Source: an uncultured Ignavibacteria bacterium (GTDB taxonomy: Bacteria > Bacteroidota > Ignavibacteria > Ch128b). From it: a stretch of DNA of 64,000 nucleotides. This document shows positions 1-13,400 of this stretch, in pieces (position 1 is the first letter of the stretch; each line of letters starts with the position of its first letter). A program made the translations under genes and the position numbers. The notes under the pieces were generated by a model. The model searched no databases, was not told the DNA's origin, and saw nothing but the letters and a program-made list of their open reading frames with translations. The stretch spans positions 28,635 to 92,634 of the forward strand of contig CALDZP010000073.1 of the NCBI GenBank assembly GCA_937944105.1, read 5' to 3'.

Positions 1-243
1 TGCCGTTCTTCCAGTAAATCGGCCTGATCTTGTAAATTGAGTCTTTGTTTTTCCTTTTCTGATTACAGTTCTTACATTTAAAACTTTAACATTAAATTTT
101 TTCTCAACAGCATTAGCTATATCAATCTTATTTGCATCTTTACTAACAACAAATCCATATACATTAACACCTTTATCCTGTAAAGCAGTAATTTTTTCAG
201 TTAATAACGGTCGAATAAGTATTTGATTAATTTTTTTACTCAT
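1..243 (-). CDS. rplW: 50S ribosomal protein L23, 3' end missing
   Basis: This is the N-terminal 81 residues of ribosomal protein L23, cut off by the window edge and therefore absent from the ORF track. Reading the minus strand from an ATG at 243 gives MSKKINQILIRPLLTEK followed by a continuous frame that ends in a basic stretch and GRFTGRTA at position 1. L23 binds 23S rRNA beside the peptide exit and docks trigger factor and SRP. The first 8 bases overlap the end of rplD, so the two are translationally coupled. The L3-L4-L23 order is the standard S10 operon order. Confidence 0.93.
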   Translation of the reverse strand, partial: MSKKINQILIRPLLTEKITALQDKGVNVYGFVVSKDANKIDIANAVEKKFNVKVLNVRTVIRKGKTKTQFTRSGRFTGRTA

Positions 244-868
244 GGCTAAAATTCTTATTTATTAAATTCAATGCACTTTCTTGTAAAAGTAATACCTTAT
301 TATTCAAGATATCATAAGTCGAAGCTTTATTCGCCTCAAGAACATTTAAACAAGGAATATTTCTACCAGCCAAATAGATAGTTTTGTTGTAACTGCCAGT
401 TAAAAGTAAAGTCTTTTTATCATTAATTTTTAATGCTCTGAGAATATTAAACATTTCTTTTGTTTTTGGTTGTTCAAAATTAAAATCCTCAACAACCATA
501 ATTTGATTATTCTGAGCCTTATAAGTTAGAGCTGATAGCCGAGCTAACAATTTAACTTTCTTAGGTAACTTTAATTCGTAATCACGTGGTTTTGGTCCAA
601 AGACAGTTCCACCACCGACCCATAAAGGAGAACGAATGGAACCAGCTCTAGCAGTTCCACGTCCTTTTTGACGCCAGGGTTTACGACCACCTCCTCTTAC
701 TTCACTTCTTTCTTTTGTTTTTGCCGTTCCTTGTCTTTGATTAGCTAAATAAGCTTTAACTGCTAAATAAATTGCATGATCGTTAGGTTTAACAGCAAAA
801 ATATCCGGATTTAATTCTACTTGTCTTCCGGTAAGTGTTCCATCTATTTTATAAACATCAACTTTCAT
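236..868 (-). CDS. rplD: 50S ribosomal protein L4
   Basis: Ribosomal protein L4, 210 residues, the usual length for bacteria. The conserved basic loop that threads into the exit tunnel is visible around residues 50-80 (GGGRKPWRQKGRGTAR), followed by the typical SPLWVGGGTVFGP segment. In Escherichia coli L4 also represses the S10 operon; whether that holds here cannot be seen. It lies between rplC (2-base gap) and rplW (8-base overlap) in the S10-type gene order. Confidence 0.97.
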   Translation of the reverse strand: MKVDVYKIDGTLTGRQVELNPDIFAVKPNDHAIYLAVKAYLANQRQGTAKTKERSEVRGGGRKPWRQKGRGTARAGSIRSPLWVGGGTVFGPKPRDYELKLPKKVKLLARLSALTYKAQNNQIMVVEDFNFEQPKTKEMFNILRALKINDKKTLLLTGSYNKTIYLAGRNIPCLNVLEANKASTYDILNNKVLLLQESALNLINKNFSHE

Positions 869-870
869 TT

Positions 871-1491
871 TTATTTCTTTATCAATTTCACATATCCGTT
901 TATATGACCAGGAATTGCACCTTTAATAAAAATTAAGTTCTGGTCTTTATCAATTTTAACAATTTTCAGGTTCCTCACAGAAACTTTAACACCACCCATT
1001 CTACCAGCCATTCTCTGACCCTTAAAAACACGGCTAGGGAATGAGCTTGCACCAATTGATCCTGGTGCTCTTAATCTATCACTTTGACCGTGTGTAACAG
1101 GTCCACCGCCAAATCCATGTCTTTTGACAACACCTTGAAAACCTTTCCCTTTAGAAATTCCCTGCACAGTTATTTTATCACCTTCTGAAAATATATCAAC
1201 TGAAATCATCTGTCCAAGTTTTATATCCTTTAAATCAAAATCCTTAAATTCTGCAAGAAACCTTTTAGGAGAAATTCCAGCTTTTTCAAAAAGTCCCAGT
1301 AAAGGTTTATTTGTAGATTTAATCTTTTTATCGCCAAATCCTAACTGAATTGCATTATATCCATCTTTTTCTTTGGTTTTAATCTGAGTCACAAAACAAG
1401 GACCTGCCTCAACTATTGTAACGGGAATAACATTACCGCTTTCGTCAAAAATTCTTGTCATTCCTGTTTTTTTACCTAAAAGACCTATCAT
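871..1491 (-). CDS. rplC: 50S ribosomal protein L3
   Basis: Ribosomal protein L3, an early assembly protein near the peptidyl transferase centre. The ORF track starts four codons upstream at a TTG, but the ATG at 1491 ([12 protein letters not shown]) is the better start: it has GGAG seven bases upstream and gives the usual L3 N terminus, for 206 residues. The central loop with [14 protein letters not shown] and the downstream basic [13 protein letters not shown] are typical; the glutamine in this loop is the one methylated by PrmB in other bacteria. It lies 12 bases after rpsJ. Confidence 0.96.
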   Translation of the reverse strand: MIGLLGKKTGMTRIFDESGNVIPVTIVEAGPCFVTQIKTKEKDGYNAIQLGFGDKKIKSTNKPLLGLFEKAGISPKRFLAEFKDFDLKDIKLGQMISVDIFSEGDKITVQGISKGKGFQGVVKRHGFGGGPVTHGQSDRLRAPGSIGASSFPSRVFKGQRMAGRMGGVKVSVRNLKIVKIDKDQNLIFIKGAIPGHINGYVKLIKK

Positions 1492-1503
1492 TATAATCTC
1501 CAA

Positions 1504-1818
1504 CTATGCATTTACTTTAATCTCAATATCGACACCCGCCGGGATATCGAGTTTCATTAGTGAATCAATAGTTTTATTATTAGAATTTATTATATCAATT
1601 AATCTTTTGTGCGAACGAATTTCAAACTGATCACGTGATTTTTTATCTACATGCGGAGATCTAAGAACTGTATAAACGGTTCTTTTTGTTGGCAAAGGAA
1701 TGGGGCCTGAGACTAATGCCCCTGTACTTCGAACGGTTTTTATGATCTTCTCAGCTGATTTATCCAAAAGATTATGATCGTATGATTTTAACTTAATGCG
1801 TATCTTTTGACTTTGCAC
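1504..1818 (-). CDS. rpsJ: 30S ribosomal protein S10
   Basis: Ribosomal protein S10, also known as NusE, which bridges the 30S head and the NusG-containing transcription machinery. The 104-residue frame has the conserved [10 protein letters not shown] start and [21 protein letters not shown] and FEIRSHKRL blocks. The start codon is GTG at 1818, supported by GGAG about nine bases upstream; the ORF track writes it as M. In this genome rpsJ directly follows tuf, so the str and S10 groups are joined. Confidence 0.96.
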   Translation of the reverse strand: MQSQKIRIKLKSYDHNLLDKSAEKIIKTVRSTGALVSGPIPLPTKRTVYTVLRSPHVDKKSRDQFEIRSHKRLIDIINSNNKTIDSLMKLDIPAGVDIEIKVNA

Positions 1819-1853
1819 TTCTTAAATCTCCTTAAATATGATTTAATCTACTC

Positions 1854-3062
1854 TTATTCAATAATTTTTGTTACAACACCAGCACCAACAGTTCTACCAC
1901 CTTCACGAATAGCAAATCTTAATCCTTCTTCCATCGCAATTTCTGAAATCAAATCAACTCTTAACTTAACATTATCACCTGGCATAACCATTTCCACACC
2001 CTCTGGTAAAGTCACTACTCCTGTAACATCAGTTGTTCTGAAGTAAAATTGCGGTCTATAACCAGAAAAGAATGGAGTATGTCGACCACCTTCTTCTTTT
2101 GATAAAACATAAACTTCACATTCAAACTTTTTATGAGGTGTTATACTTCCTGGTTTTGCAACAACCATACCTCTTTCAATTTCATCTTTACCGACTCCTC
2201 TTAAAAGCAATCCTGCATTATCACCAGCGATTGCTTCATCAAGCTCCTTTCTAAACATTTCAATTCCAGTAACCACGGTTTTCTTGTGTTGTCCTAAACC
2301 AATTAACTCAACTTCTTCATTTAATTTTATTCTACCTCTTTCAACTCTACCAGTAGCAACTGTTCCACGACCAGTAATGCTAAATACGTCTTCCACGGGC
2401 ATCAAAAATGGTTTATCAATTTCTCGTTGGGGTAATGGTATATAGTTATCAATTGCATCTATCAGTTCATAAATACATTTAAACTCGGGTTCATCAGCAG
2501 TTGAATTAGGTAACATTGCTTTTTCCATTGCTTTTAGAGCACTTCCTCTAATAACTGGGATTTCATCGCCTGGAAATTCATATTTTGTAAGTAATTCTCT
2601 TACTTCCATCTCTACAAGATCTAACAATTCTGGATCATCGACAGCATCAACCTTATTCATAAACACAACAATTGCAGGAACACCAACCTGACGAGCAAGA
2701 AGTATATGTTCTCTTGTTTGAGGCATAGGACCATCAGTTGCTGCAACAACTAAAATTGCGCCATCCATCTGTGCAGCACCAGTAATCATGTTCTTTATAT
2801 AGTCGGCGTGTCCCGGACAGTCGACATGTGCATAATGTCTTTTTTCTGATGAATATTCAACATGTGCAGTTGCTATGGTTATACCACGTGCTTTTTCTTC
2901 AGGTGCATTATCTATAGAATCAAATGTTCTAGCTTGAGCAAGGTTTTTCTTAGCAAGTACCATTGTAATTGCAGCAGTAAGAGTTGTCTTACCGTGATCC
3001 ACGTGACCAATTGTTCCAACATTCACGTGAGGTTTACTTCTATCAAATTTTTCCTTTGCCAT
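1854..3062 (-). CDS. tuf: translation elongation factor Tu
   Basis: Elongation factor Tu, the GTPase that delivers aminoacyl-tRNA to the ribosome. All G motifs are visible in order: GHVDHGKT near residue 19, DCPGHADY near 81, NKVD near 136 and SALKA near 174. The 402 residues are slightly longer than the Escherichia coli protein, with the usual C-terminal barrel ending [17 protein letters not shown]. It is preceded by AAAGGAG and sits between fusA and rpsJ. NKVD instead of NKCD is a known natural variant of the G4 motif and is not a defect. Confidence 0.98.
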   Translation of the reverse strand: MAKEKFDRSKPHVNVGTIGHVDHGKTTLTAAITMVLAKKNLAQARTFDSIDNAPEEKARGITIATAHVEYSSEKRHYAHVDCPGHADYIKNMITGAAQMDGAILVVAATDGPMPQTREHILLARQVGVPAIVVFMNKVDAVDDPELLDLVEMEVRELLTKYEFPGDEIPVIRGSALKAMEKAMLPNSTADEPEFKCIYELIDAIDNYIPLPQREIDKPFLMPVEDVFSITGRGTVATGRVERGRIKLNEEVELIGLGQHKKTVVTGIEMFRKELDEAIAGDNAGLLLRGVGKDEIERGMVVAKPGSITPHKKFECEVYVLSKEEGGRHTPFFSGYRPQFYFRTTDVTGVVTLPEGVEMVMPGDNVKLRVDLISEIAMEEGLRFAIREGGRTVGAGVVTKIIE

Positions 3063-3095
3063 GTTTGTTTCTCCTTTGATTAGTAAAAGTTAAAC

Positions 3096-5192
3096 TTAAA
3101 CTAAAATCCCTTCTTTACCGATTGATTTTTCAATTATTTGATCTGCAATTTGTTTTGGAACTTCCTGATAAAATGCAAATTGCATAGTGTATATTGCTCT
3201 ACCTTGTGTCATTGACCGTAAAACTGTTGCATAACCAAACATTTCCGATAAAGGTACTAATGCTTTTATCACCTGAGCATCTTTTCTAGCACTAAATCCT
3301 TCAATTTTACCTCTTCTTGAATTAAGATCACCCATAACATCACCCAGATATTCTTCGGGGGTGACTACTTCAACTTCCATTATTGGTTCTAATAAAACAG
3401 GATTGGCTTTCTTTGCAGCTTCTTTAAATGCTATTGAACCAGCTATCCTAAATGATAGTTCATCCGAATCAACTTCATGATAAGAACCATCAAAAAGTGT
3501 TACTTTCACATCAACTACCGGATAACCTGCAAGAACACCATTTCTCATTGCCTCTTCAATTCCAGCTGATACTGCAGGAATATATTCTTTAGGAATAACA
3601 CCACCTACTATTTTATTTATAAATTCATAACCCTTGCCTTTTTCATTGGGCTCTACTTCAATCCAGACATGTCCAAATTTACCTCTACCACCAGTCTGTC
3701 TAATAAACTTACCTTCTGCTTGAACTTTATTTTTTATAGTTTCTCTGTATGCAACCTGGGGTTTACCAACATTTGCCTCTACTTTAAATTCTCTTTTCAT
3801 TCTATCAACTAAAATTTCAAGGTGAAGTTCACCCATTCCTGCTATTAATGTTTGACCCGTTTCTTCATTAACACTCACACGAAATGTTGGATCTTCATCA
3901 GCTAATTTATTGAGAGCTTCTGAAAGTTTATCTTGATCGGCTTTTGTTTTTGGTTCAATTGCAATCTGAATTACAGGTTCTGGAAACTCCATTTTCTCTA
4001 AAATAATTGGATCAGACTCATCACATAAAGTATCACCGGTCTTTGTAAATTTTAACCCAACCGCAGCCGCAATATCACCAGCATAAACTTCATCGATATC
4101 TGTTCGGTGATTAGCATGCATTTGTAATAACCGCCCTAATCTTTCTTTCTTTTCCTTTGTCGAGTTGTAAACATAAGAACCAGCGGTCGCTTTTCCTGAA
4201 TAAACTCTAAAGAATGTTAGACGACCAACATACGGATCGCTCATGATTTTAAATGCCAGAGCTGTAAATTTCTCGTCTTCAGTTAATTTTCTTGTGATAA
4301 GATCATTCATATGTGGATGATGACCAATTATCTCCGGTAAATCAGCAGGTGAAGGTAAATAATCTACAATAGCATCAAGCAACAATTGAATTCCTTTGTT
4401 TTTAAAAGCAGAACCACAAAGAACAGGAACAATTTTTCCTTTAATAGTTGCCTGCCTTATTACCTTTTTAATTTCATCTTCGGTAATTTCTTCACCTTCA
4501 AGATATTTAACAAGCAGTGTGTCATCGATATCAGAAACTGATTCTAATAATTTCGTTCTATGCTCTTTTGCATACTTTTCAAGATCTTTTGGCACATCAA
4601 AAATTTCAAACTTAGTTCCGAGCGGGTCTTCTGTATACATTATTGCTTTCATTCCAATTAGATCTATAACGCCGGTAAACAAATCCCCTTCACCTATAGG
4701 AATTTGAACAGGGACTGGATTTGTGCTTAGGCGATCTTTCATCATTTGAATAACATTGAAGAAATCAGCGCCCACTCTATCCATTTTATTTACAAATGCA
4801 ATACGAGGGACACCAAATTTATCTGCCTGTCGCCAAACGGTTTCTGATTGAGGCTCAACACCACCAACGGCACAAAATAATGCAACAGCACCGTCCAGAA
4901 CTCTTAAAGATCGTTCGACTTCAACAGTAAAATCAACATGGCCAGGAGTGTCAATAATATTAATTCTATGTCCTTTCCATTCACAAGTTGTAGCAGCACT
5001 AGTTATAGTTATTCCTCTTTCTTTTTCCTGTTCCATAAAATCCATAGTAGCTGCACCATCGTGGACTTCACCCATTCTGTGTACTTTACCAGTATAGAAC
5101 AGAATACGTTCAGTGGTTGTAGTCTTACCGGCATCAATATGTGCCATTATCCCAATATTTCTTAACTTTTCAATTGGTAATCCTCTAGGCAT
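3096..5192 (-). CDS. fusA: translation elongation factor G
   Basis: Elongation factor G, the GTPase that drives ribosomal translocation and, with ribosome recycling factor, subunit splitting. The 698-residue frame has AHIDAGKT (P loop), DTPGHVDF (G3) and NKMD (G4) in the first 145 residues, and the domain IV-V region with [15 protein letters not shown] near the C terminus. Length and motifs are those of the canonical EF-G1. It lies in the str order rpsL-rpsG-fusA-tuf with short gaps of 20-33 bases and its own GGAG Shine-Dalgarno. Confidence 0.98.
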   Translation of the reverse strand: MPRGLPIEKLRNIGIMAHIDAGKTTTTERILFYTGKVHRMGEVHDGAATMDFMEQEKERGITITSAATTCEWKGHRINIIDTPGHVDFTVEVERSLRVLDGAVALFCAVGGVEPQSETVWRQADKFGVPRIAFVNKMDRVGADFFNVIQMMKDRLSTNPVPVQIPIGEGDLFTGVIDLIGMKAIMYTEDPLGTKFEIFDVPKDLEKYAKEHRTKLLESVSDIDDTLLVKYLEGEEITEDEIKKVIRQATIKGKIVPVLCGSAFKNKGIQLLLDAIVDYLPSPADLPEIIGHHPHMNDLITRKLTEDEKFTALAFKIMSDPYVGRLTFFRVYSGKATAGSYVYNSTKEKKERLGRLLQMHANHRTDIDEVYAGDIAAAVGLKFTKTGDTLCDESDPIILEKMEFPEPVIQIAIEPKTKADQDKLSEALNKLADEDPTFRVSVNEETGQTLIAGMGELHLEILVDRMKREFKVEANVGKPQVAYRETIKNKVQAEGKFIRQTGGRGKFGHVWIEVEPNEKGKGYEFINKIVGGVIPKEYIPAVSAGIEEAMRNGVLAGYPVVDVKVTLFDGSYHEVDSDELSFRIAGSIAFKEAAKKANPVLLEPIMEVEVVTPEEYLGDVMGDLNSRRGKIEGFSARKDAQVIKALVPLSEMFGYATVLRSMTQGRAIYTMQFAFYQEVPKQIADQIIEKSIGKEGILV

Positions 5193-5212
5193 AAAATTTT
5201 ATTTCTCCAATC

Positions 5213-5680
5213 TTACCATTTAAAATGAGCGAATGCTTTGTTAGCCTCAGCCATACGATGAGTATCGTCTTTCTTCTTGATTGCAGCACCTTCATTATTA
5301 GCCGCTGCAATCAGCTCAGCTGCTAATTTATTTGAAAAAGATTTATCTTTTCTTTCTCGAGCAAAATTTATAATCCATCGTAATGCAAGAGCAATTTGTC
5401 TTTCATGTCGAACTTCGGTTGGTACCTGATATGTTGCACCACCAATTCTTCGACTACGTACCTCAATCATTGGCTTTACATTATTAACTGCTTTTAAAAA
5501 AACATCAAGTGGATTTTTATTGGTTTTTTCTTTAATAATATCGAATGCACCATAGACTAATTTTCTTGCTACATTTTTCTTTCCACGCTTCATTACATAA
5601 TTAATGAGCTTGGTGACAAGAACCTCATTATAAATTGGATCTGGTGGCAATATTCTTTTTTCTGCTCTTCTCTTTCTCAT
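5213..5680 (-). CDS. rpsG: 30S ribosomal protein S7
   Basis: Ribosomal protein S7, the 3'-domain nucleator of the 30S subunit and a neighbour of the E-site tRNA. The 155-residue frame begins MRKRRAEKR and has the conserved GGKK-like [28 protein letters not shown] and [12 protein letters not shown] blocks. It starts two bases after the rpsL stop codon, which implies coupled translation. In Escherichia coli S7 represses this operon; that is not testable here. Confidence 0.97.
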   Translation of the reverse strand: MRKRRAEKRILPPDPIYNEVLVTKLINYVMKRGKKNVARKLVYGAFDIIKEKTNKNPLDVFLKAVNNVKPMIEVRSRRIGGATYQVPTEVRHERQIALALRWIINFARERKDKSFSNKLAAELIAAANNEGAAIKKKDDTHRMAEANKAFAHFKW

Positions 5681-5682
5681 GA

Positions 5683-6066
5683 CTATTTACTTGCTGTTTT
5701 TGCTTTTTTAGTACCGTACTTAGATCTTCCTTGTTTTCTATCTGTTACACCTGCTGCATCGAGTGTCCCTCTTATTATATGATAACGAACACCTGGCAAA
5801 TCCTTTACTCTTCCACCCCTGACAAGGACAATTGAGTGCTCTTGTAGATTATGTCCTTCGCCAGGAATATAAGCTGTAACTTCAATACCATTTGAAAGCC
5901 TTACACGAGCTACTTTTCTTAAAGCCGAATTTGGTTTTTTTGGTGTAGTTGTGTAGACACGAGTACAAACACCTCTTTTTTGAGGACAAGCTTGAAGAGC
6001 CGGTGACTTGCTCTTGCTTTTAACCTTTACTCTATTTTTTCTTACTAGTTGATTTATAGTTGGCAA
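5683..6066 (-). CDS. rpsL: 30S ribosomal protein S12
   Basis: Ribosomal protein S12, which monitors decoding in the A site. The 127 residues include [18 protein letters not shown] and the [20 protein letters not shown] loop. The lysine of the PKKPNS motif and the lysine of RVKDLPG, the two positions most often mutated in streptomycin resistance, are both wild type. It opens the str part of the block after a 67-base gap from rpoC that contains no clear terminator. Confidence 0.97.
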   Translation of the reverse strand: MPTINQLVRKNRVKVKSKSKSPALQACPQKRGVCTRVYTTTPKKPNSALRKVARVRLSNGIEVTAYIPGEGHNLQEHSIVLVRGGRVKDLPGVRYHIIRGTLDAAGVTDRKQGRSKYGTKKAKTASK

Positions 6067-6133
6067 AACTAAATCTCCGTTTTATCAAAAATTAGCTACG
6101 CAATATAATAATTATGATTTTTTTAATCAAGTA

Positions 6134-9100
6134 TTATTTCATTCTAACTTTACTTGTTTCTATTGATTGTGTTTTAGTTTCTGTAACAAATTCAGGACTC
6201 GTGATAATTATATTTCTAAATTTCTTCAAACCAGTACCAGCCGGAATCTTATGACCTATCACAACGTTTTCCTTTAATCCTAATAAGTAATCTGTTTTAG
6301 CTTCTGTTGCTGCATCAGTTAATACTTTGGTTGTTTCCTGGAAAGAGGCTGCTGATAAGAAACTTTCAGTTGATAGAGCTGCAGCAGTAATTCCAAGCAA
6401 TACAGGTTCTGAAGTTGCTGGTTGTGCATCTCGATATTCAATTAATTTCTTATTTCTCTTTCTTAATTCAATGTTTGCGTCTCTAACTTTGTTTCTTTCA
6501 ACAACCTGTCCATTTCTGAATCTTGAATCACCGCGATTCAACACTACAACAGATTGCATTATCTTATTGTTTTCTTCATCCAGGAAATATCTATCAACTA
6601 AATCATTTTCAAGGAATTTTGTATCTCCTGGATCAAGAATTTTAACTTTCTGCAACATTTGTTTAACGATAATCTCAATATGTTTATCATTTATCTTAAC
6701 ACCTTGTAATCGGTAAACTTCTTGAATTTCATTAACAAGATATTCTTGTACAGCACTTGGTCCTTTAATTCTTAGAATATCATGAGGATCAAGATCCCCA
6801 TCGGTAAGTTTATCCCCAGCCTTGACGAAATCACCATGCTGAACAAGAACATGTTTTCCAACCGAAATTGAATAAGTTTTTTTAGTAATTCCATCAACGG
6901 AATGAATCTCGATATCCCTTGTTCCTCTTTTCTTATCACCGAATACAATTACACCATCGAATTCCGCAACTATTGCTGGATCATGAGGTTTCCTTGCTTC
7001 AAATAATTCAGTTACTCTTGGTAAACCACCTGTAATATCACGGGTTTTTCCGATTTCTCTTGGTATTTTGGCAACAACTGTTCCCGCTTCAACTTCTTGA
7101 CCCTCTCTAACAATTAAATGTGCTTTAGCAGGAATAATAATTTCTGTTACCTTTTCTCCATTTTGTACAATGCTTATTCTTGGAACAAAAGACTTATCAC
7201 GAGATTCAATAACGACCTGTTGAATGTGACCAGTTTGTTCATCCGTTTCATGTCTAAAAGTAACGTTTTCGACCATATCTTCAAATTCAACTACACCATC
7301 CTTATCTGTAATAATGACTGCATTATATGGATCATGATTATATAATATTGTTCCTCTTTCAACTTTTTGACCATCTTCAATAACGATTTCAGCACCAAAA
7401 GGAACTTCATATCTTCGTAAAACTCTACCATCGTTATCAACAATTCCAATAACACCATTTCGAGTTAAAGCGACTTTTACTTTTTCACCAAACTCATTTA
7501 CTTTTTCTACATATTTTAAATTTTCGAATGTAGCTTTTCCTTCAAATCTTGATGTAACTTGTGATGTTTCTACAATTCTACTTGCAGCACCACCGATGTG
7601 AAATGTTCTCAGGGTTAACTGAGTACCAGGTTCACCAATGGATTGTGCAGCAATTATACCAACGGCTTCACCAACATCAACTAATTTTCCTGTAGTTAAA
7701 TTTCTACCATAACATTTTGCACACACACCACGTTTGCTATCACAAGTTAACACTGTTCTTATTTTGACTGATTCAATCGTAGACTCACCAATCTTTTCCG
7801 CAATTTCTTCTGTAATTAGTTCACCAGCTTCACATAATAACTCTTGAGTTAAAGGATCATAAATATCTTCAAGTGCAACACGACCCAGAATTCGTTCAGA
7901 AAGTGGTTCACGAATTTCCTCACCATCTTTCAAAGCTGAAATTTCAATGCCACGAATTGTTCCGCAATCATATTGAGTTACTACAACATCTTGGGAAACA
8001 TCGACCAATCTTCTTGTTAAGTAACCAGCATCAGCTGTTTTTAATGCAGTATCAGCAAGTCCTTTCCTTGCTCCGTGTGTTGAGATAAAGTATTCGATGA
8101 CAGAAAGTCCTTCTTTAAAATTGGATATAATTGGACTTTCAATGATTTCTCCAGCTTGACCAGTCAAACTCTTTTGAGGTTTGGCCATTAATCCACGCAT
8201 ACCTGCAAGCTGACGAACTTGTTCTTTGGAACCACGAGCACCTGAATCTATCATCATCCATAAAGGATTAAATCCATCTTGAGATTTCTTCAAAGTATCA
8301 ATTAATGCATCAGCAACATTATTTGTTGTGTGAGTCCAGATATCAATAATCTTATTATATCTTTCTCCTTCTGAAATGTAGCCTTCCTGCCACTGATTAA
8401 GAACTTTTTTAACTTCTTTATTTGATTTTTCAACGAATTGCCATTTGATCTCTGGAACAATCATGTCTTCTACATTTATTGAGATTCCACCAATGGTGGC
8501 ATATTTAAATCCAATATCCTTCAAATCATCAAGAAATTGAGCTGTTCTAACATTACCAAGTTTTCTAAACATTTTGCCAATTAGCGTTCCAAAGGATTTC
8601 TTAACAAGTAATTCATTAATGAATCCCATTTCTTTAGGAACAATAGTATTAAAGATAACTCTACCAACAGAGGTTTCTATTAATTCATCATCAATTCTAA
8701 CTTTGATTCTTGCATGGAGTCCAACTTTTTTATTTTCATAAGCAACAATTACTTCATCGGGAGAACTAAAGACTTTACCTTCACCAAAATCACCATCTTT
8801 TATTTTTGTCAAATAATAAGCACCAAGAATGATATCCTGTGTTGGGATAACAATTGGATTACCATTTTGTGGTGACAAAATATTATGACTGGAGAGTAGT
8901 AAGAGTTGGCACTCGAGTATAGCTTCAGGTGAAAGTGGTACGTGAACAGCCATCTGATCACCATCAAAATCAGCATTAAATGCTGTGCACACCATTGGAT
9001 GAATTTCAATGGCTTTTGTTGTTACAAGTATCGGTTGAAAAGCTTGAATACCCAATCTGTGTAGAGTTGGAGCACGGTTTAACATTACTGGATGTGAATC

Positions 9101-10384
9101 AACGATGTTTTCTAAAATTTCCCACACAACTGGCTGCTTTTTCTCAATAACCTTTTTAGCACTTTTCACAGTCTTAACATAACCACGTTCAATTAATTTA
9201 TTAATCACAAAAGGTTTAAATAATTCCAGAGCCATATCTCTGTTCAGACCACACTGATGCAATTTTAATTCTGGATTAACAACAATAACAGATCGTCCTG
9301 AATAGTCAACTCGTTTACCTAATAAGTTTTGTCTGAAACGGCCTTGTTTTCCTTTTAAAATATCAGAGAGAGATTTAAGAGCACGATTTGATTCAGCTCT
9401 CACCACATTAGTTCTTCTTGAGTTATCAAATAAAGCGTCTACAGCTTCCTGAAGCATTCTTTTTTCATTTCTTAAAATCACATCAGGAGCTTTGATATCA
9501 ATTAATCTTTTTAATCTATTGTTACGAATGATAACTCTTCGATAAAGATCATTTAAATCACTTGTTGCAAATCTTCCACCTTCAAGAGGAACAAGCGGAC
9601 GTAGTTCGGGAGGAATAACCGGAACTACTTCAACAATCATCCATTCTGGTTTATTTTCTGGAGCACCTTCTTTTGGTTTAAATGCTTCAATAATTTTTAA
9701 TCTTTTTAAAAGTTCTTGTTTTTTCTGTTGTGATGTTTCTTCTTTAAGTTGAGTTCTAAGTTCTAAGCTTAAAGCTTCAGGATCAACTTTTTTCAACAAA
9801 GCTTTTAATGCTTCACCACCCATTTTAGCAACGAACTTTCTGGGATCGTCATCTGTTAATTTTTCATTATCTGGTGGTAAAGTGCTAAGAATTTCAAAAT
9901 ATTGTTCTTCCGTTATTAAATCTTTTTCTTTTAAGCCTGTTGGACCGGGATTAATAACGACATAAGTTTCGTAGTAAACTATTCTTTCAAGATCCTTTGT
10001 CGTAAAACCAAGAACATTACCTATTTTACTTGGTTGAGATCTGAAAAACCATATATGCGCCACAGGAACTGCAAGCTGAATGTGACCCATTCGTTCGCGT
10101 CTAACTGATTTTGTAGTAACCTCTACTCCACAACGATCGCAAATTATTCCTTTATATCTAATTCTCTTATATTTACCACAATGGCATTCCCAATCTCGAG
10201 TAGGACCAAAAATCTTCTCACAGAATAAACCATCCTTTTCTGGTCTAAAGGATCTATAATTAATAGTTTCAGGTTTGGTTACTTCACCATGAGATCTCTT
10301 TAAGATAACATCAGGATTTGCAAGACTAATTGTAATCTTTGCGATTGTTTTTGTCTGTTGGTCTAATGGTTTAATTGTTGTCAT
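6134..10384 (-). CDS. rpoC: DNA-directed RNA polymerase subunit beta'
   Basis: The beta' subunit of RNA polymerase, 1416 residues. The N-terminal zinc site reads CHCGKYKR...CDRCG near residue 66, the catalytic magnesium motif NADFDGDQ lies near residue 472, the second zinc site [11 protein letters not shown] near 880, and [15 protein letters not shown] of the trigger-loop region near 915. The total length matches other Bacteroidetes-group beta' subunits. It follows rpoB by 31 bases, as in nearly all bacteria. A long acidic, glycine-rich stretch after residue 960 corresponds to the usual SBHM domains. Confidence 0.98.
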   Translation of the reverse strand: MTTIKPLDQQTKTIAKITISLANPDVILKRSHGEVTKPETINYRSFRPEKDGLFCEKIFGPTRDWECHCGKYKRIRYKGIICDRCGVEVTTKSVRRERMGHIQLAVPVAHIWFFRSQPSKIGNVLGFTTKDLERIVYYETYVVINPGPTGLKEKDLITEEQYFEILSTLPPDNEKLTDDDPRKFVAKMGGEALKALLKKVDPEALSLELRTQLKEETSQQKKQELLKRLKIIEAFKPKEGAPENKPEWMIVEVVPVIPPELRPLVPLEGGRFATSDLNDLYRRVIIRNNRLKRLIDIKAPDVILRNEKRMLQEAVDALFDNSRRTNVVRAESNRALKSLSDILKGKQGRFRQNLLGKRVDYSGRSVIVVNPELKLHQCGLNRDMALELFKPFVINKLIERGYVKTVKSAKKVIEKKQPVVWEILENIVDSHPVMLNRAPTLHRLGIQAFQPILVTTKAIEIHPMVCTAFNADFDGDQMAVHVPLSPEAILECQLLLLSSHNILSPQNGNPIVIPTQDIILGAYYLTKIKDGDFGEGKVFSSPDEVIVAYENKKVGLHARIKVRIDDELIETSVGRVIFNTIVPKEMGFINELLVKKSFGTLIGKMFRKLGNVRTAQFLDDLKDIGFKYATIGGISINVEDMIVPEIKWQFVEKSNKEVKKVLNQWQEGYISEGERYNKIIDIWTHTTNNVADALIDTLKKSQDGFNPLWMMIDSGARGSKEQVRQLAGMRGLMAKPQKSLTGQAGEIIESPIISNFKEGLSVIEYFISTHGARKGLADTALKTADAGYLTRRLVDVSQDVVVTQYDCGTIRGIEISALKDGEEIREPLSERILGRVALEDIYDPLTQELLCEAGELITEEIAEKIGESTIESVKIRTVLTCDSKRGVCAKCYGRNLTTGKLVDVGEAVGIIAAQSIGEPGTQLTLRTFHIGGAASRIVETSQVTSRFEGKATFENLKYVEKVNEFGEKVKVALTRNGVIGIVDNDGRVLRRYEVPFGAEIVIEDGQKVERGTILYNHDPYNAVIITDKDGVVEFEDMVENVTFRHETDEQTGHIQQVVIESRDKSFVPRISIVQNGEKVTEIIIPAKAHLIVREGQEVEAGTVVAKIPREIGKTRDITGGLPRVTELFEARKPHDPAIVAEFDGVIVFGDKKRGTRDIEIHSVDGITKKTYSISVGKHVLVQHGDFVKAGDKLTDGDLDPHDILRIKGPSAVQEYLVNEIQEVYRLQGVKINDKHIEIIVKQMLQKVKILDPGDTKFLENDLVDRYFLDEENNKIMQSVVVLNRGDSRFRNGQVVERNKVRDANIELRKRNKKLIEYRDAQPATSEPVLLGITAAALSTESFLSAASFQETTKVLTDAATEAKTDYLLGLKENVVIGHKIPAGTGLKKFRNIIITSPEFVTETKTQSIETSKVRMK

Positions 10385-10415
10385 TTTTCAAACTCATATT
10401 TTGTTTTTGATATTC

Positions 10416-13400
10416 TTACTCGTATTCAACATTTACTTCGAGACATAGACCCTGCAATTCCCTGACCAGAACATTAAACGATTCAGGAACATTTGCCTCA
10501 GGGAAATTATCACCTTTAACGATGGCTTCGTAAACTTTTGCTCGACCCATTACGTCATCACTTTTAACTGTCAGCATTTCTTGTAGAGTATGAGCAGCAC
10601 CATAAGCTTCAAGAGCCCAGACTTCCATTTCTCCGAATCTCTGACCACCGAATTGTGCTTTCCCACCAAGAGGCTGCTGAGTAATCAATGAGTATGGTCC
10701 AATTGAACGAGCATGTACTTTATCTTCAACAAGATGTGAAAGTTTCATTATATAAGCGATACCAACTGTAACTTCTTTGTCGAATCTTTCTCCCGTTCTT
10801 CCATCATATAGAACAGTTTTTCCATTTGGATTCAATCCTGCTTTTTTGAGATAATCTTGAATTTCTTCCCATGATGCACCATCAAAAATCGGAGTGGCAA
10901 ACTTTACACCTAATTTATATGCAGCCCAACCTAAAGCACATTCGAGCAATTGCCCAACATTCATTCTTGAAGGTACGCCAAGAGGATTCAAAATTATATC
11001 AACTGGAGTTCCATCCGGTAAGAATGGCATATCCTCAACAGGAACAATCTTTGCAACAACTCCTTTATTTCCGTGACGACCTGCCATTTTATCACCGACC
11101 ATTATTTTTCTTTTCTTCGCTACATAAACCTTAGCCAGCTGAACAATTCCAGGAGGGAGATCATCTCCAGCTTGTATTTTGTTTTTCTCTCTCTTTAGTG
11201 TATCATCAATTTCTTGTTTTTGAACGAAATAATTTTCGTAAAGTTTTTTTACAAGACTATTTTTCTTTGAATTTTCAGACCAATCATTTTCTACATCTAA
11301 CTCATCTACTTTATCTCCCAGCGCTTCAAAGATAGCCCTTCTTAATACAGTACCACTTCGAATTGCAGATGAACCATCCTTGAATTTTATACCAACACAT
11401 TCAACACCATCAAAAATTTCTACGAGACGATCAACCAGTTTAGATCTAAGTTTGTCTATTTCTTCATCGTGTTGTTGCTCAAGTAATTCAATTAATCTTT
11501 TTTCTTCTTTTCTACCTTCAGCATCTCTTCTTCTTCTTGTAAATAATTTTGTAGCAACAACAACTCCTTTCATGCCTGCGGGAGCTCTAAGTGAAGCATC
11601 CTTAACATCCCCTGCTTTATCACCAAATATTGCCCTAAGTAATCTTTCTTCAGGAGTTGGATCAGTTTCGCCTTTCGGGGTAATTTTACCTATAAGAATA
11701 TCACCCTCTTTAACTTCCGTTCCCACACGAACGATTCCATTCTCATCAAGGTCTTTAGTCGCTTCTTCGCTTACATTAGGAATTTCTCGAGTTAATTCTT
11801 CTTCTCCTCTTTTGGTTTCCCGTACTTGCAGTTCAAATTCTTCAATATGAATTGAAGTGTAAACATCCTCTTTTACAAGTCTTTCACTGAGTATAATAGC
11901 ATCCTCAAAATTGTAACCGCGCCATGGCATATAGGCTACTAAAATATTCTTTCCTAGTGCGAGTTCTCCATTCTCTGTTGCATGACCATCAGCAAGTACA
12001 TCTCCTTTTTTAAATCTCTGCCCTTCAACTATTAATGGTTTTTGATTTATACATGTATCTTGATTAGTTCTATAAAACTTAGTAAGGTTATATGTCCTGA
12101 TCTTTTTGTCTTCAAAAGATGTTAATCTTTCGGTTTCAGTCATATCATATTCAACAGTAATATGATTTGAATCACACTCCAGGACTACACCATCTCCTTC
12201 TGCCAGAATCAAAGCTCTTGAGTCTCTTGCAACTTTTGCTTCCATTCCAGTACCAACAAGAGGCGCTTCTGTTTTTAATAAAGGAACAGCCTGACGTTGC
12301 ATGTTACTACCCATCAAAGCTCTGTTTGCGTCATCGTGCTCAAGGAATGGGATTAATGAAGCTGCCGGACTCACAATTTGATTTGGTGCAACATCCATAT
12401 ATTTAATATTTTCAGGTGATTCTTCCGGGAAATCACCACGAAATCTTGAGATTATCCTTTCACCTACAAATTTCCCCTGTTCATTAATTTTGGTACTTGC
12501 CTGTGCAATTGCCACTTCATCTTCTTTTTCGGCAGTTAAATATTGAATTTCATTTGTTACTTTTCCTTCCTTTACTTTTCTATATGGAGTTTCAATAAAT
12601 CCATATTTATTTATTCTTGAATAAATGCAAAGAGAAGAAATTAATCCAATATTTGGACCTTCAGGGGTCTCAATTGGACACAGACGACCATAATGTGTAT
12701 AATGAACATCTCGGACTTCGAAACCTGCTCGTTCACGAGTTAAACCTCCAGGACCTAATGCGCTTAATCTTCTTTTGTGGGTAATTTCTGCAAGCGGATT
12801 TGTTTGATCTAAGAACTGTGATAATTGGTTTGTTCCAAAAAATGAATTAATAACACTTGAAATAATTCTGGCATTTACAAGATCTTGGGGACCAAAATTT
12901 TCTGTCTCCTGAATATTCATTTTTTCTCGAATAGTTCTTGCTAATCTTGCAAATGCAGTGTTAAATTGCTGTGTTAATTGTTCTCCGACGGTCCTAACTC
13001 TTCTATTTCCAAGATGATCAATATCATCAACAGGATGCTTTTGATCTTTGAGGTCGATTAGATATTTAATAATTGCAATTATATCTTCTTTGGTAAGAAT
13101 TGTAATATCTTCGGGGATATTTAATCCAAGTTTTACATTCATTCTATGCCGACCAACTTCACCAAGGTCGTATCTTTTAGGATTGAAGAATAATTTGTCG
13201 ATTAGTCCACGGGCCGTTTCCAGATCTGGTGCTTCAGTTGCTCTTAGCTGTTTATAAATAGCTTCGAGAGCCTCTTCTTCACTATGAGCTATATCATTTG
13301 CTAAAGTATTGAGGATTAAATGACCATCGATCGATTCAATTTTTTTAATAAATTTAATTTTTTTATTGCCTGTTTTTTTCGCCCTTTGAAGAATTTCTTC

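Noticed and set aside
1854-3062. EF-Tu NKVD in place of NKCD as a mutation
   Set aside because: This is a natural variation of the G4 motif in many bacteria.
5683-6066. Antibiotic-resistance changes in rpsL or rpoB
   Set aside because: The two key S12 lysines and the RpoB D/H/S positions of the rifampicin pocket are wild type.
6327-6716. 129-residue plus-strand ORF inside rpoC
   Set aside because: Antisense shadow; the minus-strand rpoC frame is unquestionable.
11380-11850. 156-residue plus-strand ORF inside rpoB
   Set aside because: Low-complexity serine-rich antisense translation of the conserved rpoB frame; no start signal or recognisable domain.
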